DNA of 64,000 bases. Source: Polyangium spumosum (lineage in GTDB: Bacteria; Myxococcota_A; Polyangia; Polyangiales; Polyangiaceae). The notes beneath the pieces were generated by a model. That model was not told the origin of the DNA. It was given only the letters and a program-made list of their open reading frames with translations, and made no database searches. Location of the stretch: the NCBI RefSeq assembly GCF_009649845.1, contig NZ_WJIE01000010.1, forward strand, positions 186,001 to 250,000, in the 5' to 3' direction. Position 1 is the stretch's first letter; the number at the start of each line of letters is the position of its first letter. This document shows, one piece after another, positions 44,343 to 52,831 of this stretch. The translations under genes were made by a program, and so were the position numbers.

Positions 44343-44960
44343 ATGTCCCGGGCGCTCGCGCGAACCATGTTGATGACCGTGGCTGCGAGCTCGCTCCTGC
44401 TCGCGGCGTGTAGCAGCCACGTCACGATCCCGCCCTCCGAGCTGCCCGGGCTCTCGAACGCCTCGCCCGGCCCCGCCGGGCCCTTTCCCGCCGTCACCAC
44501 CAAGGGCGGCCCGCGGAAGGTCGTCTACGGCCACCTCGAGACCGTCACCCTGAAGCGCAAATCCGGCGCGGACCTCGTCTATGCCGCGCCGATCCGCTCC
44601 ATCGTCTCCGGCGAGCGGCTCGTCGTGCGCACGCGGGACGATGAACGCGACATCCCGCTCGGCGAGATCACCGAGGTGCACGTCTCCTACGACGATTACC
44701 TCGTGCGGGATCGGGTCGCGGGCGGGGTGCTGCTCGGGACGGGGGCGCCGATCTTCGTGGGGGGCGTGATGATGGCCGCGCTCGGCTTGACCGAGGACCT
44801 GGGCGGCGGCGCGGGGGCCGGGCTCTCGCTCGCGGGGCTCGGCTTCGTGGGCCTCGGCGTCCTGATGATGATGCCCGGCATGGTGCTCGCGAAGAGCGGG
44901 CCGAAGAAGCCGGACGCCGCCGTGTCCATCGGGCCCGGCGGGATCCAGGGCAGCTTCTAG
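44343..44960 (+). CDS. Lipoprotein of unknown function with C-terminal hydrophobic segments
   Basis: ATG 44343 follows GGGGAGG directly and gives 205 aa with lipobox SLLLAAC. The middle (~60-120) is beta-rich and charged (GHLETVTLKRKSGADLVYAA, IPLGEITEVHVSYDDYLVRD). Two Gly-rich hydrophobic segments follow (GAPIFVGGVMMAALGL; AGLGFVGLGVLMMMPG). This plan resembles small envelope-stress or slime-layer lipoproteins, but no family is assigned. Confidence 0.78.
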   Translation: MSRALARTMLMTVAASSLLLAACSSHVTIPPSELPGLSNASPGPAGPFPAVTTKGGPRKVVYGHLETVTLKRKSGADLVYAAPIRSIVSGERLVVRTRDDERDIPLGEITEVHVSYDDYLVRDRVAGGVLLGTGAPIFVGGVMMAALGLTEDLGGGAGAGLSLAGLGFVGLGVLMMMPGMVLAKSGPKKPDAAVSIGPGGIQGSF

Positions 44961-45035
44961 AGCGCCTTGCGCTCTGCGAGGTCGCGCAGCGAGCTCGCCT
45001 CTAGGGGGTGAATCGGCCGGGCTTTGCCTGGCCGA

Positions 45036-45060
45036 GAGGGGGACGCGAGGCGTCCCCCTC
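45036..45060. terminator. Perfect hairpin between convergent genes
   Basis: GAGGGGGACGC (45036-45046), loop GAG and GCGTCCCCCTC (45050-45060) form an 11-bp perfect stem. It lies between the lipoprotein stop (44960) and the GMC oxidoreductase stop (45065). It lacks a T-run, so a bidirectional terminator is likely but not certain. Confidence 0.6.
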
Positions 45061-45064
45061 GGGA

Positions 45065-46627
45065 CTAAGACACGAGGTTCTCCGCCCACACCGACGCGAG
45101 CGCCATGATCGTGTGTTGTGGGTTCACGCCGATCGTCGTCGGGATCGCCGACGCATCCGCGACGTACAGCCCCTCGTAGCCGTGGACCTTGCCGTGCTCG
45201 TCGACCACGCCTTGCCGCGGGTCCGCGCTCATCGGGCAGCCGCCGAAGAGGTGCGAGAGGATCGCGACGTAGCAGCGGGGATCGGTCGGGCCCTCCTCGA
45301 TGAGGTGGATCTGGTCCGGGCCGATCTTGTACGGCAGCCCGAAGATCCCCGGGATGACCTCACGCGCGCCGGCCTCGAAATGCATACGCGTCACCATCGA
45401 CAGCCCCTTGCGCAGCTTGCGCATGTCGGCCTCGTCGAGCTGGTATTTCACCACCGGGCCGCCGCCGAACAGGCTCGGCTTCACCGTGCCCACGGACTCC
45501 GCGCGCACCGCCGCGACCCACATCGCCACGTGTCGATATTCGCGGAACCGGCGGATCAGCTCCTTCCCGCCGCCCGGCAGGCGCCCCGCCACCATCTCCG
45601 GCGGGATGGCGAGTGTCTCCAGCTTCAGCCCCGGATCCTGCCGGAAATGCGTCGACGCCCAGCCCTGCGTCGCGCCGATGTTCTGATCGACCGGCTCGTC
45701 GTACACCCCGAACACCCCGGTGCCCGGGTGCGCCCGGAAGAGCGTGCCGAGCGCGCGGCTCTTCACCCCGCTCTTCGCGAGCAGGACCGGCGTCTGCGTC
45801 GCGCTCGCCGCCACGAACACGGCCTTGCGCGCCCGAACGGTGAAGCGCGCGCCGGACCTGCGCGTCTCCGGGTCCTGAAAGCGCCCCGTCACGCCGAGCA
45901 CGCGGCGCCCTTCGAAGAGCAGGCCCGACACCGGCGCGGTCGAGAGCACGTAGCCGCCGCGCTCCAGCACCTCGGGGATGTAATTGACGTTCGTGCTCTG
46001 CTTGCGCCCCTTGCGGCAGCCCTGGAGGCACTGGCCCGAGCCCTCGCAGTCCTTCGCGTACCGCACCATGTAATGCGACGACCAGCCGAGCTTCTCCGCC
46101 GCGTCCATCGCCAGCGTGTTCAGGAGGCCCCGCGCGTCGGGCGGCACCACCGTCGCCGAGAGCTCGTCCTCGATGCGGTCCTGGTGCTGCCAGACGCGCT
46201 TCTCCAGGGCGCGGCCGTCGATGCCGTACTCGCGCTCCCAGCGCGTGAAGACGTCGCCCGGCGTGCGGACCACGATGGCGCTGTTGATGACCGTGCTGCC
46301 GCCGACGCAGGAGGCCTGGACGATCGGCCAGAGGGCGCGGCTCTGCGTGACGAGCGAGCCCCAATCGGGGAAGAGGTCGCGGATCGTGCCGTAGGTCGTC
46401 CACGGATAATCTTCCGGCGCGCGCCAGGGCCCGGCCTCGACGACCGCGACCTTGTACCCGGCCCGCGCGAGCACGACGGCCGCCGCGGCGCCGCCCGCGC
46501 CGCTGCCGACGACCACGAAGTCGACCTCGCAGTCGAGCCCCGGATCCGCGAACGAGGTGAACGTCGCGTGCCGGCCCCGGGCGACGTCCGAGAGCTTCGG
46601 GCGAGAGCTTGTCTGCGCGCTGTTCAT
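45065..46627 (-). CDS. GMC-family FAD-dependent oxidoreductase (cholesterol-oxidase-like)
   Basis: 520 aa. FAD-binding VVVGSGAGGAAAA (GSGAGG at 41-46) with VAVVEAGPW as the second strand; SCVGGSTVINSAIVVR resembles the second GMC signature. The C-terminus has HLFGGCPMSADPRQG, then GLYVADASAIPTTIGVNPQH with the active-site His of the N-P-x-H motif. GMC enzymes oxidise alcohols, sterols or sugars. The start overlaps the stop of the small upstream gene as ATGA, so the two are translationally coupled and probably function together. Confidence 0.9.
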   Translation of the reverse strand: MNSAQTSSRPKLSDVARGRHATFTSFADPGLDCEVDFVVVGSGAGGAAAAVVLARAGYKVAVVEAGPWRAPEDYPWTTYGTIRDLFPDWGSLVTQSRALWPIVQASCVGGSTVINSAIVVRTPGDVFTRWEREYGIDGRALEKRVWQHQDRIEDELSATVVPPDARGLLNTLAMDAAEKLGWSSHYMVRYAKDCEGSGQCLQGCRKGRKQSTNVNYIPEVLERGGYVLSTAPVSGLLFEGRRVLGVTGRFQDPETRRSGARFTVRARKAVFVAASATQTPVLLAKSGVKSRALGTLFRAHPGTGVFGVYDEPVDQNIGATQGWASTHFRQDPGLKLETLAIPPEMVAGRLPGGGKELIRRFREYRHVAMWVAAVRAESVGTVKPSLFGGGPVVKYQLDEADMRKLRKGLSMVTRMHFEAGAREVIPGIFGLPYKIGPDQIHLIEEGPTDPRCYVAILSHLFGGCPMSADPRQGVVDEHGKVHGYEGLYVADASAIPTTIGVNPQHTIMALASVWAENLVS

Positions 46628-47133
46628 GCGTGGAGTCCTTTGCCGCGATCCTTGTCGCGCCCGCGCTCGCGCTCCTTCTTGCCGAGCGCCACGAGCTTGT
46701 CCGTCGGCGCGCCGGGAAGCGGCCCTTGCTGCGGCACGAACGCCTCGAGCCTGCGCGTGCCCGGGTCTTCGGGGTAAGGCGCGAGCTCGAGGGAGGCGCG
46801 GACCTCGGGGGATTGCCCCCAGAAGATGCCGCCGACGAGCTTGATGAGGAACGTCACCTGTCGGACGAGGTAGGCCGGGTGGGTGGCCATCTCGTGCGCG
46901 TGCCGGTCGAGCTCCTCCTCGGAGAGCCAGGACGCGAGCAGCGGCCTTCGGAGCGTGAGCAGCGGCGCGATCTGGAAGGCGACCGACGCGGCGACGATGC
47001 CGGTCCAGAAGAGCAGGGTGGACTCGCGGCGCAGGCGCTGGATCTTCTCGTCCACGCCGAGCTCGGCGAGGCCGGGCAGATCGTCCACGCGGGGGTAATA
47101 CGCCGTGAGCGCGAAGCGGACGAGCTCGTTCAC
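46624..47133 (-). CDS. Small membrane-associated partner of the GMC oxidoreductase (hypothetical)
   Basis: 169 aa from GTG 47133. A helical N-terminus, one clear hydrophobic segment (LLFWTGIVAASVAFQIAPLL) and a second weaker one (LVRQVTFLIKLVGGIFWG) precede a Lys/Arg-rich tail. No domain is recognised. The 4-bp overlap with the GMC gene and the conserved order suggest an accessory or anchoring subunit, as seen for small subunits of other membrane dehydrogenases; this is inference. Confidence 0.7.
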   Translation of the reverse strand: MNELVRFALTAYYPRVDDLPGLAELGVDEKIQRLRRESTLLFWTGIVAASVAFQIAPLLTLRRPLLASWLSEEELDRHAHEMATHPAYLVRQVTFLIKLVGGIFWGQSPEVRASLELAPYPEDPGTRRLEAFVPQQGPLPGAPTDKLVALGKKERERGRDKDRGKGLHA

Positions 47134-47310
47134 GGCAGCGAACCCTAGGAGGTGCAGGGGGGCAGGGGCAAGGGAAAGTGTGTCCGGGGCACGCGTGATG
47201 AAAGTTCAGGCCTTCCGAACTCTCTGACTTCCCCGGGCCCTTCCGTATCGGTAGAGTCTCGCCGCCTGCCGGGCACCCGGCGAACCGAAACCACGAGAGG
47301 ACACGCGACC

Positions 47311-47892
47311 ATGGCCTTCACGCTCCCCGAACTCCCGTACAAGAAGGACGCCCTCGCGCCGCACATCAGCGCCGAGACGCTCGAGTATCACCACGGCAAG
47401 CACCACAACGCCTACGTCACGAACCTCAACAAGCTCGTCGACGGCAAGCCCGAGGCGTCGCTGTCGCTGGAGGAGATCATCCTCCGCTCGGACGGCGGCG
47501 TGTTCAACAACGCCGCGCAGGTCTGGAACCACACGTTCTACTGGCATTGCATGAAGCCGGGCGGCGGCGGGGAGCCCACGGGCGACCTGGCCGACGCGAT
47601 CAAGCGCGACTTCGGCTCGTTCGAGAAGTTCAAGGAGGAGTTCTCGACCGCCGCGGCGACGCAGTTCGGCTCGGGCTGGGCGTGGCTCGTCGTGAAGGAC
47701 GGCAAGCTCGCCGTGACGAAGACGGGCAACGCGGACCTGCCGATGAAGCACGGCCAGAAGGCGCTGCTCACGATCGACGTGTGGGAGCACGCGTACTACA
47801 TCGACTACCGGAACCTGCGCCCCAAGTACATCGAGACGTTCATGACGAGCCTCGTGAACTGGGACTTCGTCGCGAAGAATCTGAGGGGCTGA
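47311..47892 (+). CDS. sodB: Superoxide dismutase, Fe type
   Basis: 193 aa with GAGAGG before ATG 47311. The four metal ligands are H27, H74, D156 and H160 (YHHGKHH; VWNHTFYWHC; DVWEHAYY). Gln70 in NNAAQVWNHTFYW and QFGSGWAWLV are marks of the iron-type enzyme rather than the Mn type. It dismutates superoxide to hydrogen peroxide and oxygen in the cytoplasm. It is a single-gene transcript with a strong terminator 45 bp after the stop. Confidence 0.96.
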   Translation: MAFTLPELPYKKDALAPHISAETLEYHHGKHHNAYVTNLNKLVDGKPEASLSLEEIILRSDGGVFNNAAQVWNHTFYWHCMKPGGGGEPTGDLADAIKRDFGSFEKFKEEFSTAAATQFGSGWAWLVVKDGKLAVTKTGNADLPMKHGQKALLTIDVWEHAYYIDYRNLRPKYIETFMTSLVNWDFVAKNLRG

Positions 47893-47937
47893 GGCGCTCT
47901 CAGCCTTCGCTCCCGGGCGCTTTCCCTCACCCCCAAA

Positions 47938-47972
47938 CCCCCTCTCCCGCCCGCGGGAGAGGGGGCTTTTTT
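47938..47972 (+). terminator. Rho-independent terminator after sodB
   Basis: CCCCCTCTCCC (47938-47948), a 6-nt loop and GGGAGAGGGGG (47955-47965) form an 11-bp perfect stem followed by C and six T (47967-47972). This is the only textbook hairpin plus T-tract I found in the window. Confidence 0.85.
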
Positions 47973-47978
47973 GTGCTG

Positions 47979-48246
47979 CAGAGGGGCAACTCGGGCGCCC
48001 AGGTGGCGCTCTGCTACTTGGCAGAGAGACGACTCGGGCGCCGAGTTGGCGCCGAGCAAGGTTGCAGAGAGGCGACTCGGGTGCCCAGGCGGCGCTGAGC
48101 AAGGTTGCATGACGGCAACTCGGCTGCCCAGGTGGCGCTGTGCAAAGTTGCATGACGGCGACTCGGGCGACGAGGTGGCCTTGCGCAAGGTTGCATGACG
48201 GCGACTCGGGTGCCTCGTTGGCGCTCTGCCGAGCACGCACTTGCCC
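47979..48246. repeat. Tandem array 3: six copies of a 43-bp repeat
   Basis: ACTCGG recurs at 47989, 48032, 48075, 48118, 48161 and 48204, exactly 43 bp apart. A consensus unit reads GGTTGCATGACGGCGACTCG, then GGTGCCCAGGTGGCGCTGTG and CAA. The array begins right after the sodB terminator and ends about 42 bp before the AAA ATPase start. It shares its period but not obviously its sequence with arrays 1 and 2. There are no spacers and no cas genes. Confidence 0.92.
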
Positions 48247-48287
48247 GCGTGGGAGGCGGCGAGTAGCCTCGCCACGAGGAGCAACGG

Positions 48288-49571
48288 ATGCGCTTCCGCG
48301 TCGAAAACCTGGGTCCCCTGCGCGAGGCCGAAGTCGACCTCGGGAAGGACCTCATCGTCCTGACCGGGCCGAACAACACCGGCAAGACGTACCTCGCGTG
48401 GACGGTGTACGGGCTCCATCGCCTCGGGAAGGACAAGGGGCCAGCGTTGCTCGAGGACCCTGCGTTCGAAGCGTTCGTACGCTCGGATCGGCAAGAGCTC
48501 GACCTCGCCGCCGCGCGCCCGGATTGGGACGCCATTCTGGGCCGGATCGCGCGGGCGTGTGCGTCCTCGCTTCCCCGCGTCTTCGCGTCCGCTCCCGAGC
48601 CGTTCGAAAAGGCAGATGTCTCGTTGTCCGGGCAGAAGGAGCTCGGCGCGCGCCCCAGAGAGCAAGCGATCCTGGATCTGCGCGCGAGGCTCTCGCAGCT
48701 CTACGACCCCGCCGATGGTCCGCATGTCTTGCAGATGGTCCGGCGGACCGTATTCGTCTGGTTGCTCTGGGAATGGCTGTTCCCTCGTTGCATCCTCTTC
48801 CCCGCGGAGCGGATCGCCGTGAACATGTTCGCCAAGGAGCTCGCTCTCAACCGGACCGAGCTCGTGAGCGAGCTGCTCGAGATCGACGCAGGCACGGATC
48901 CGGCGGATGTGCTCCGGCGCCGCGCGGGCCGTTATGCCTGGCCCATCCGCGACAGCCTCCAGGTCGCCAACGATCTGCCCAACATCGCGAGGAACACGAC
49001 CCCCTTCGCGGATCTCGCCGACGACCTCGAACGCGCCGTCCTCGGAGGCAGGGTCACCGTCTCCGACCTGGGGGAGCTCGTCTTCGCCCACGACAAGGCC
49101 GGCGACAGGCCGCTGCCCGTCCACCTCACGGCCTCCGTGGTGAAGTCCCTCGCGAGCCTCGTCTTTTACTTCCGCCACATGGCGAAGCCGGGCGACTTCC
49201 TCATCATCGACGAGCCCGAGCTGAACCTCCACCCCGACAACCAGCGCAAGATCACGCGCGTGCTCGCCAAGGCGGTCAACCGGGGCTTCAAGATCATGAT
49301 GAGCACCCACAGCGACTACGTCCTGCGGGAGCTCAACCACCTCGTCATGCTCTCCGACCCCAAGGAGGCGGTCTCCCAGGTGATTGGCGAGCTCGGTTAC
49401 GACCGCGCCTCCATCCTCCCGCCGGAAAAGCTCGGGGTGTACCTGTTCAAGGACGAAACTGCGCAACTCGTGCCCGTCTCCGTCGATGGATTCGAAGTGG
49501 AGACCATCGAACACGAGATCGCCGCCCTCAACGCCGACGCCCAAGCCATCTACGCCGCGCGCTTCGGTTGA
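48288..49571 (+). CDS. AAA family ATPase of the OLD/SMC-like (AAA_15/21) type
   Basis: 427 aa with GAGGAG before ATG 48288. FRVENLGPLREAEVDLGKD and then LTGPNNTGKT (Walker A at 27-34) form the RecF/SMC-like N-terminal part. The C-terminal part has the ABC-type Walker B LIIDEPELNLHP (D308-E309) and the switch MSTHSDYVL (H341). A ~200-residue helical insert separates them. No TOPRIM, nuclease or transmembrane domain is fused. Such stand-alone ATPases often belong to two-gene phage-defence or toxin modules (PARIS, AbiEii-like, Septu-like) in which the partner is the effector. The small gene 3 bp downstream would be the partner. Confidence 0.88.
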   Translation: MRFRVENLGPLREAEVDLGKDLIVLTGPNNTGKTYLAWTVYGLHRLGKDKGPALLEDPAFEAFVRSDRQELDLAAARPDWDAILGRIARACASSLPRVFASAPEPFEKADVSLSGQKELGARPREQAILDLRARLSQLYDPADGPHVLQMVRRTVFVWLLWEWLFPRCILFPAERIAVNMFAKELALNRTELVSELLEIDAGTDPADVLRRRAGRYAWPIRDSLQVANDLPNIARNTTPFADLADDLERAVLGGRVTVSDLGELVFAHDKAGDRPLPVHLTASVVKSLASLVFYFRHMAKPGDFLIIDEPELNLHPDNQRKITRVLAKAVNRGFKIMMSTHSDYVLRELNHLVMLSDPKEAVSQVIGELGYDRASILPPEKLGVYLFKDETAQLVPVSVDGFEVETIEHEIAALNADAQAIYAARFG

Positions 49572-49574
49572 GCC

Positions 49575-49904
49575 ATGGCCCTGTCGCCGCTCCTCCAGGC
49601 CCTGTGCGACGTCGTGCGCCCGGAGCTCGGGGCCGTCCCGGCCGTCATCCGGCTCGAGGAGGCCGATCCAGGCAGCGCCTGCCCGCCCGCCATCCATCAC
49701 CGCCTGCACCAGGCGCCGCCGCGTATCCTGTACCGCGGCCTCATCTTCCGCGGGAAGGGCGTCGCGGAGCCACGCGGCGGGCAGATGCGCGCCGTCTGCC
49801 CTTACAGGCAACACCCCGTCTGGCGAGACCTCGGCATGGCGACGCTCCCGGCCATCCCCGAGCGCGACATCTCCTACTTCTGCGCTGGCATCACGCCCGC
49901 GTAG
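49575..49904 (+). CDS. Small protein coupled to the AAA ATPase, unknown function
   Basis: 109 aa starting 3 bp after the ATPase stop. It contains four Cys (in ALCDVV, GSACPP, RAVCPY and YFCAGI), no signal peptide and no membrane segment. The sequence RILYRGLIFRGKGVAEPRGG is basic. I recognise no domain. The spacing implies co-translation with the ATPase, so a structural partner, effector or antitoxin role is possible but unproven. Confidence 0.65.
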   Translation: MALSPLLQALCDVVRPELGAVPAVIRLEEADPGSACPPAIHHRLHQAPPRILYRGLIFRGKGVAEPRGGQMRAVCPYRQHPVWRDLGMATLPAIPERDISYFCAGITPA

Positions 49905-49942
49905 TTTCCGGCGTGGGCACACCCCGTGCTAAACGCCGCCGC

Positions 49943-50626
49943 ATGTTCCGAACCACGCTTGCCCTCTCCGTTTCCCTCGCGGCGCTCCTCGTGGCCGAGG
50001 CCGCGTCGGCGCAGACCGTCGACCCTCCCGCCGCAGGGAGGCCCGTGAACAGCGGCTTCGCGCTCCAGACGAGCCTCATCAGCACGCCGCTCCTCATCGG
50101 GGACGACGATCTGCTCGGGTTCCCGTCCTTCGAGGGCGGATTGACCGTCGGGTACAAGTTCGATCGTTTCGTGATCGGCATCGGCTTCGATTTCTCGAAC
50201 TGGAGCGATACCTCCACGTTCCAGAGCGTGGACCCGAACACGGGGCAGGAGATCGAGGCCACCCGGACGCGGCGGCTGTATTCGTTCGTCGTGGCCCCGG
50301 AGTTCCAGTTCGCCCTCGCCCGGTCGAGTGATCGGCGCGCGGAGCTCTTCGGCGCGGTCTCGGTGGGCCTCGGGACGTGGGACGCGGTGACGACGCGGGA
50401 TCCCGAGCCGGCGCCCGGGCCCGTGCCCAACGACGATCTGCGCCTGCGCGTGCGCTGGCGCGCGGCGCCCGGCGTGCGGTACTGGGTCCATCCACACGTC
50501 GCGATGAGCCTCGTGACCGGCATCTCCGGCAACTACATGATCACCGAGCCCGACTCCGGCCCCGGCGGTGACACAATCGGGCTCACTGCGCTGTATACGC
50601 AGATCGGGTTGCTCGGCGTGTTCTGA
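49943..50626 (+). CDS. Predicted outer-membrane beta-barrel protein
   Basis: 227 aa with a signal peptide (ends VAEAASAQT). The mature part shows alternating strands typical of an 8-stranded barrel (SFEGGLTVGYKFDRFVIGIG; YSFVVAPEFQFALAR; LFGAVSVGLGTWD) and ends in LLGVF with a terminal Phe, the usual signal for outer-membrane insertion. The long frame reading into it from upstream is the shadow of the ATPase gene. It is convergent with a methyltransferase (6 bp between stops). Confidence 0.82.
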   Translation: MFRTTLALSVSLAALLVAEAASAQTVDPPAAGRPVNSGFALQTSLISTPLLIGDDDLLGFPSFEGGLTVGYKFDRFVIGIGFDFSNWSDTSTFQSVDPNTGQEIEATRTRRLYSFVVAPEFQFALARSSDRRAELFGAVSVGLGTWDAVTTRDPEPAPGPVPNDDLRLRVRWRAAPGVRYWVHPHVAMSLVTGISGNYMITEPDSGPGGDTIGLTALYTQIGLLGVF

Positions 50627-50632
50627 GGGGGT

Positions 50633-51376
50633 TCACCCCCGCTTGACCGCCGTCACGAGCGGGCGATCCTCCTCCGGATCGAGGTCCGCGAGCTCCCACT
50701 TCGCGACCTCCGGCTCGAACCCCGCCTCGCGCATGGCCGCGAGCATATCGTCGAGGTGATAAAGCCCGACCCGGTGGGTGTCGGTCTCCACGGTGACGCG
50801 GTCGCCGTCGCGGATCAAAAACACGAACGTGCTCTCGAACCAGGTGTCCGTGGGGTCCGGATCGTGATCGACGTACATCGTGGAGACCGTCCGAGCGCCG
50901 CGGGTATACGTGGAGCAGGTGGTGCGATTCTGATGGAAGCACCGCCGGATCTCCTCGGGGAGCGTGACCATCACGCCGCCGGGCCGGAGGTGCGCGGCGG
51001 CGGTGCGATACGCGGCGAGCAGCTCATCGAGGGAGATCATGTACGCGGAGGCGTCGTGCAAGAGGACGGCGTCGAAGGTGCGGCCGAGGCGCAGGTCGCG
51101 AATGTCGCCGTGCAGATACTCGACCTCGGGGTTCAGCTCGGCTGCGTGGGCGCGCATGTTCGGGCTGAGGTCGACGCCGGTGACGCGGTAATGCTGTTTC
51201 AGGTGCACGTCGATCGAGCCACCGCCGGAGCCGAGGTGGAGGAGGGTGGCGCCGTCGGAGACGCCCTTTTGCTGGAACCGGCGCCGGAAGGTGGCGACCT
51301 CCTCGGGATATTCTTCGGGCGGGCTGACGAAGGGCCAAACCCAGGCGAGATCGTCGTAGAGGCGAGGGGAGGACAT
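50633..51376 (-). CDS. Class I SAM-dependent methyltransferase
   Basis: 247 aa from ATG 51376. LLHLGSGGGSIDVHLKQHY is motif I (GxGxG as GSGGG), VTGVDLSPNM carries the acidic residue that binds the SAM ribose, YLHGDIRDLRL and DAVLLHDASAYM are motifs II-III, and LRPGGVMVTLPEE is the post-catalytic strand. It is related to ubiquinone/menaquinone-type and small-molecule methyltransferases; the substrate is unknown. The proximal start is chosen because the frame upstream is not protein-like. Confidence 0.88.
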   Translation of the reverse strand: MSSPRLYDDLAWVWPFVSPPEEYPEEVATFRRRFQQKGVSDGATLLHLGSGGGSIDVHLKQHYRVTGVDLSPNMRAHAAELNPEVEYLHGDIRDLRLGRTFDAVLLHDASAYMISLDELLAAYRTAAAHLRPGGVMVTLPEEIRRCFHQNRTTCSTYTRGARTVSTMYVDHDPDPTDTWFESTFVFLIRDGDRVTVETDTHRVGLYHLDDMLAAMREAGFEPEVAKWELADLDPEEDRPLVTAVKRG

Positions 51377-51490
51377 GGCGGGACATGATGGACCGCGCGG
51401 GCGCGGAGGGGCCATACAAAAGCAAGAACGAGTGAACACGCCGTTGACGGCGGCCGGCCAGGCCCGAGGTATTTCGAGGGGAGGTGGCCG

Positions 51491-51805
51491 ATGAAAGCAC
51501 GTCAATGGGCGAGGATCCTGGCCTGCGTGGCGGGAGCGGTGTGCCTGGGCGCGGCGAGCGAGGCGCGCGCGGAGGAGGCGGAGGACGTCGACATCGAGGA
51601 GGAGAGCGCGGCGCTCGACGAGGCGGCGGATGCGCTCGTCGCGCAGGGGATCTGCGAGGTCTGCAGGAGGACGTGCGCGCGGGGGAGGTGCTTGCCGATC
51701 TGCGCGCGGATCCGGTGCGCGGCGCCGGATTGGCTTCGGCGGGACGTGGTGGATCCGCCGCCGTGGCGGTGGAGGGATAGGTGGCCGCGGACGCTGCCGA
51801 GGTGA
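51491..51805 (+). CDS. Small secreted protein with a six-Cys mini-domain
   Basis: 104 aa with GGGGAGG before ATG 51491. A signal peptide (ends LGAASEARA), then an acidic spacer rich in Glu/Asp/Ala (EEAEDVDIEEESAALDEAAD), then a compact basic core with six Cys (ICEVCRRTCARGRCLPICAR, then IRC). The Cys spacing is 2-3-4-3-4, and the core repeats a CARxRC motif. A Trp/Arg/Pro-rich tail follows. The acidic pro-region plus basic Cys core resembles precursors of disulfide-rich peptides (defensin-like toxins or bacteriocins), but no protease or transporter is adjacent. It may overlap the upstream promoter of the aldo/keto reductase. Confidence 0.65.
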   Translation: MKARQWARILACVAGAVCLGAASEARAEEAEDVDIEEESAALDEAADALVAQGICEVCRRTCARGRCLPICARIRCAAPDWLRRDVVDPPPWRWRDRWPRTLPR

Positions 51806-51853
51806 AGAGCTCGCGCTACCCTCCGCGCCGCTCCTGCGCTACGCCTCCGCGCC

Positions 51854-52831
51854 ATGTCCTCCCTGCTCGCGCCCTGGACCCGCCCGCGGGATCCCGCCGG
51901 AAAACCCCTGCTCGCCGTCGGCACCATGAACTTCGGCAAGCGTACGCCCGAGCCCGAGAGCATCCGGCTCGTGCATCACGCGCTCGACCGTGGGCTCACG
52001 CTCTTCGATACGGCCAACGCTTACGTCGACGGCAACGCCGAGCGCATCCTCGGCAAGGCGCTCGCAGGTAGGCGCGAGCGGGCGGTCGTCGCGACCAAGG
52101 TCGGGTTCGGGAGGATCGCGGGCAAGCCGGAGGGGCTCGGGCGGGCGCGGGTGCTCGCGGCCCTCGACGAGAGCCTCACGCGCCTCGGGATGGAGTTCGT
52201 CGACGTGTATTATCTCCACGTCCCGGACCACGCGACGCCCATCGAGGAGACCCTCGACGCCGTGCAGACGCTGCTCGAATCCGGGAAGATTCGATCGTGG
52301 GCCGTGTCGAATTACGCGTCCTGGCAGATCCTCGAGATGCGGTACATCGCCGAGAGGCGCGGCATGCCGAGGCCCGTGATGTCGCAGGTGCTGTACAACG
52401 TGCTCATCCGGCAGCTCGATCTCGAGTATTTCAAGTTCACGAAGAAGTACGGCGTGCATTCGACCGTGTACAACCCCCTCGCGGGCGGGCTGCTCTCGGG
52501 CAGGCACGCGCCCTCGGCCGAGCCGCCGAAGGGATCGAGGTTCGAGAAGAATCCGCTGTACCAGCGGCGGTACTGGACGGACCGGTTCTTCGCGCTCGCC
52601 GCTGCCTATCGTGAGGTCGCCGAGGCCGAGGGGATGACGCTCGTTGATCTCGCTTATGCGTACGTCGCGAGCACGCCGGGCGTGGACTCGATCCTCGTCG
52701 GGCCGGGCACGATCGCGCACGTCGACGCCGCGATCGACGCCTGCGCGAAGGAGATCTCGCCCGAGGCGCGGCGGCGCATCGACGAGCTGTACCGCGATTT
52801 CCAGGGGACCGACGCGAGTTACGCGCGATGA
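51854..52831 (+). CDS. Aldo/keto reductase
   Basis: 325 aa. The catalytic tetrad is visible in order: Asp and Tyr in LFDTANAYVDGNAERILGKA, Lys in VVATKVGFGR and His in VYYLHVPDHATP. NPLAGGLLSG and SILVGPGT mark the NADPH-binding end of the barrel. It reduces aldehydes or ketones with NADPH in the cytoplasm; the substrate is unknown. Its stop overlaps the next start as ATGA, indicating a coupled pair with the dioxygenase. Confidence 0.93.
   Translation: MSSLLAPWTRPRDPAGKPLLAVGTMNFGKRTPEPESIRLVHHALDRGLTLFDTANAYVDGNAERILGKALAGRRERAVVATKVGFGRIAGKPEGLGRARVLAALDESLTRLGMEFVDVYYLHVPDHATPIEETLDAVQTLLESGKIRSWAVSNYASWQILEMRYIAERRGMPRPVMSQVLYNVLIRQLDLEYFKFTKKYGVHSTVYNPLAGGLLSGRHAPSAEPPKGSRFEKNPLYQRRYWTDRFFALAAAYREVAEAEGMTLVDLAYAYVASTPGVDSILVGPGTIAHVDAAIDACAKEISPEARRRIDELYRDFQGTDASYAR

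Noticed and set aside
18311-48246. CRISPR arrays suggested by regular repeats
   Set aside because: Copies are directly adjacent with no unique spacers and no cas genes; periods arise from contiguous repeats.
48140-50626. Single long frame from array 3 into the beta-barrel gene
   Set aside because: It runs antiphase through the ATPase gene; the barrel protein has its own signal peptide at 49943.
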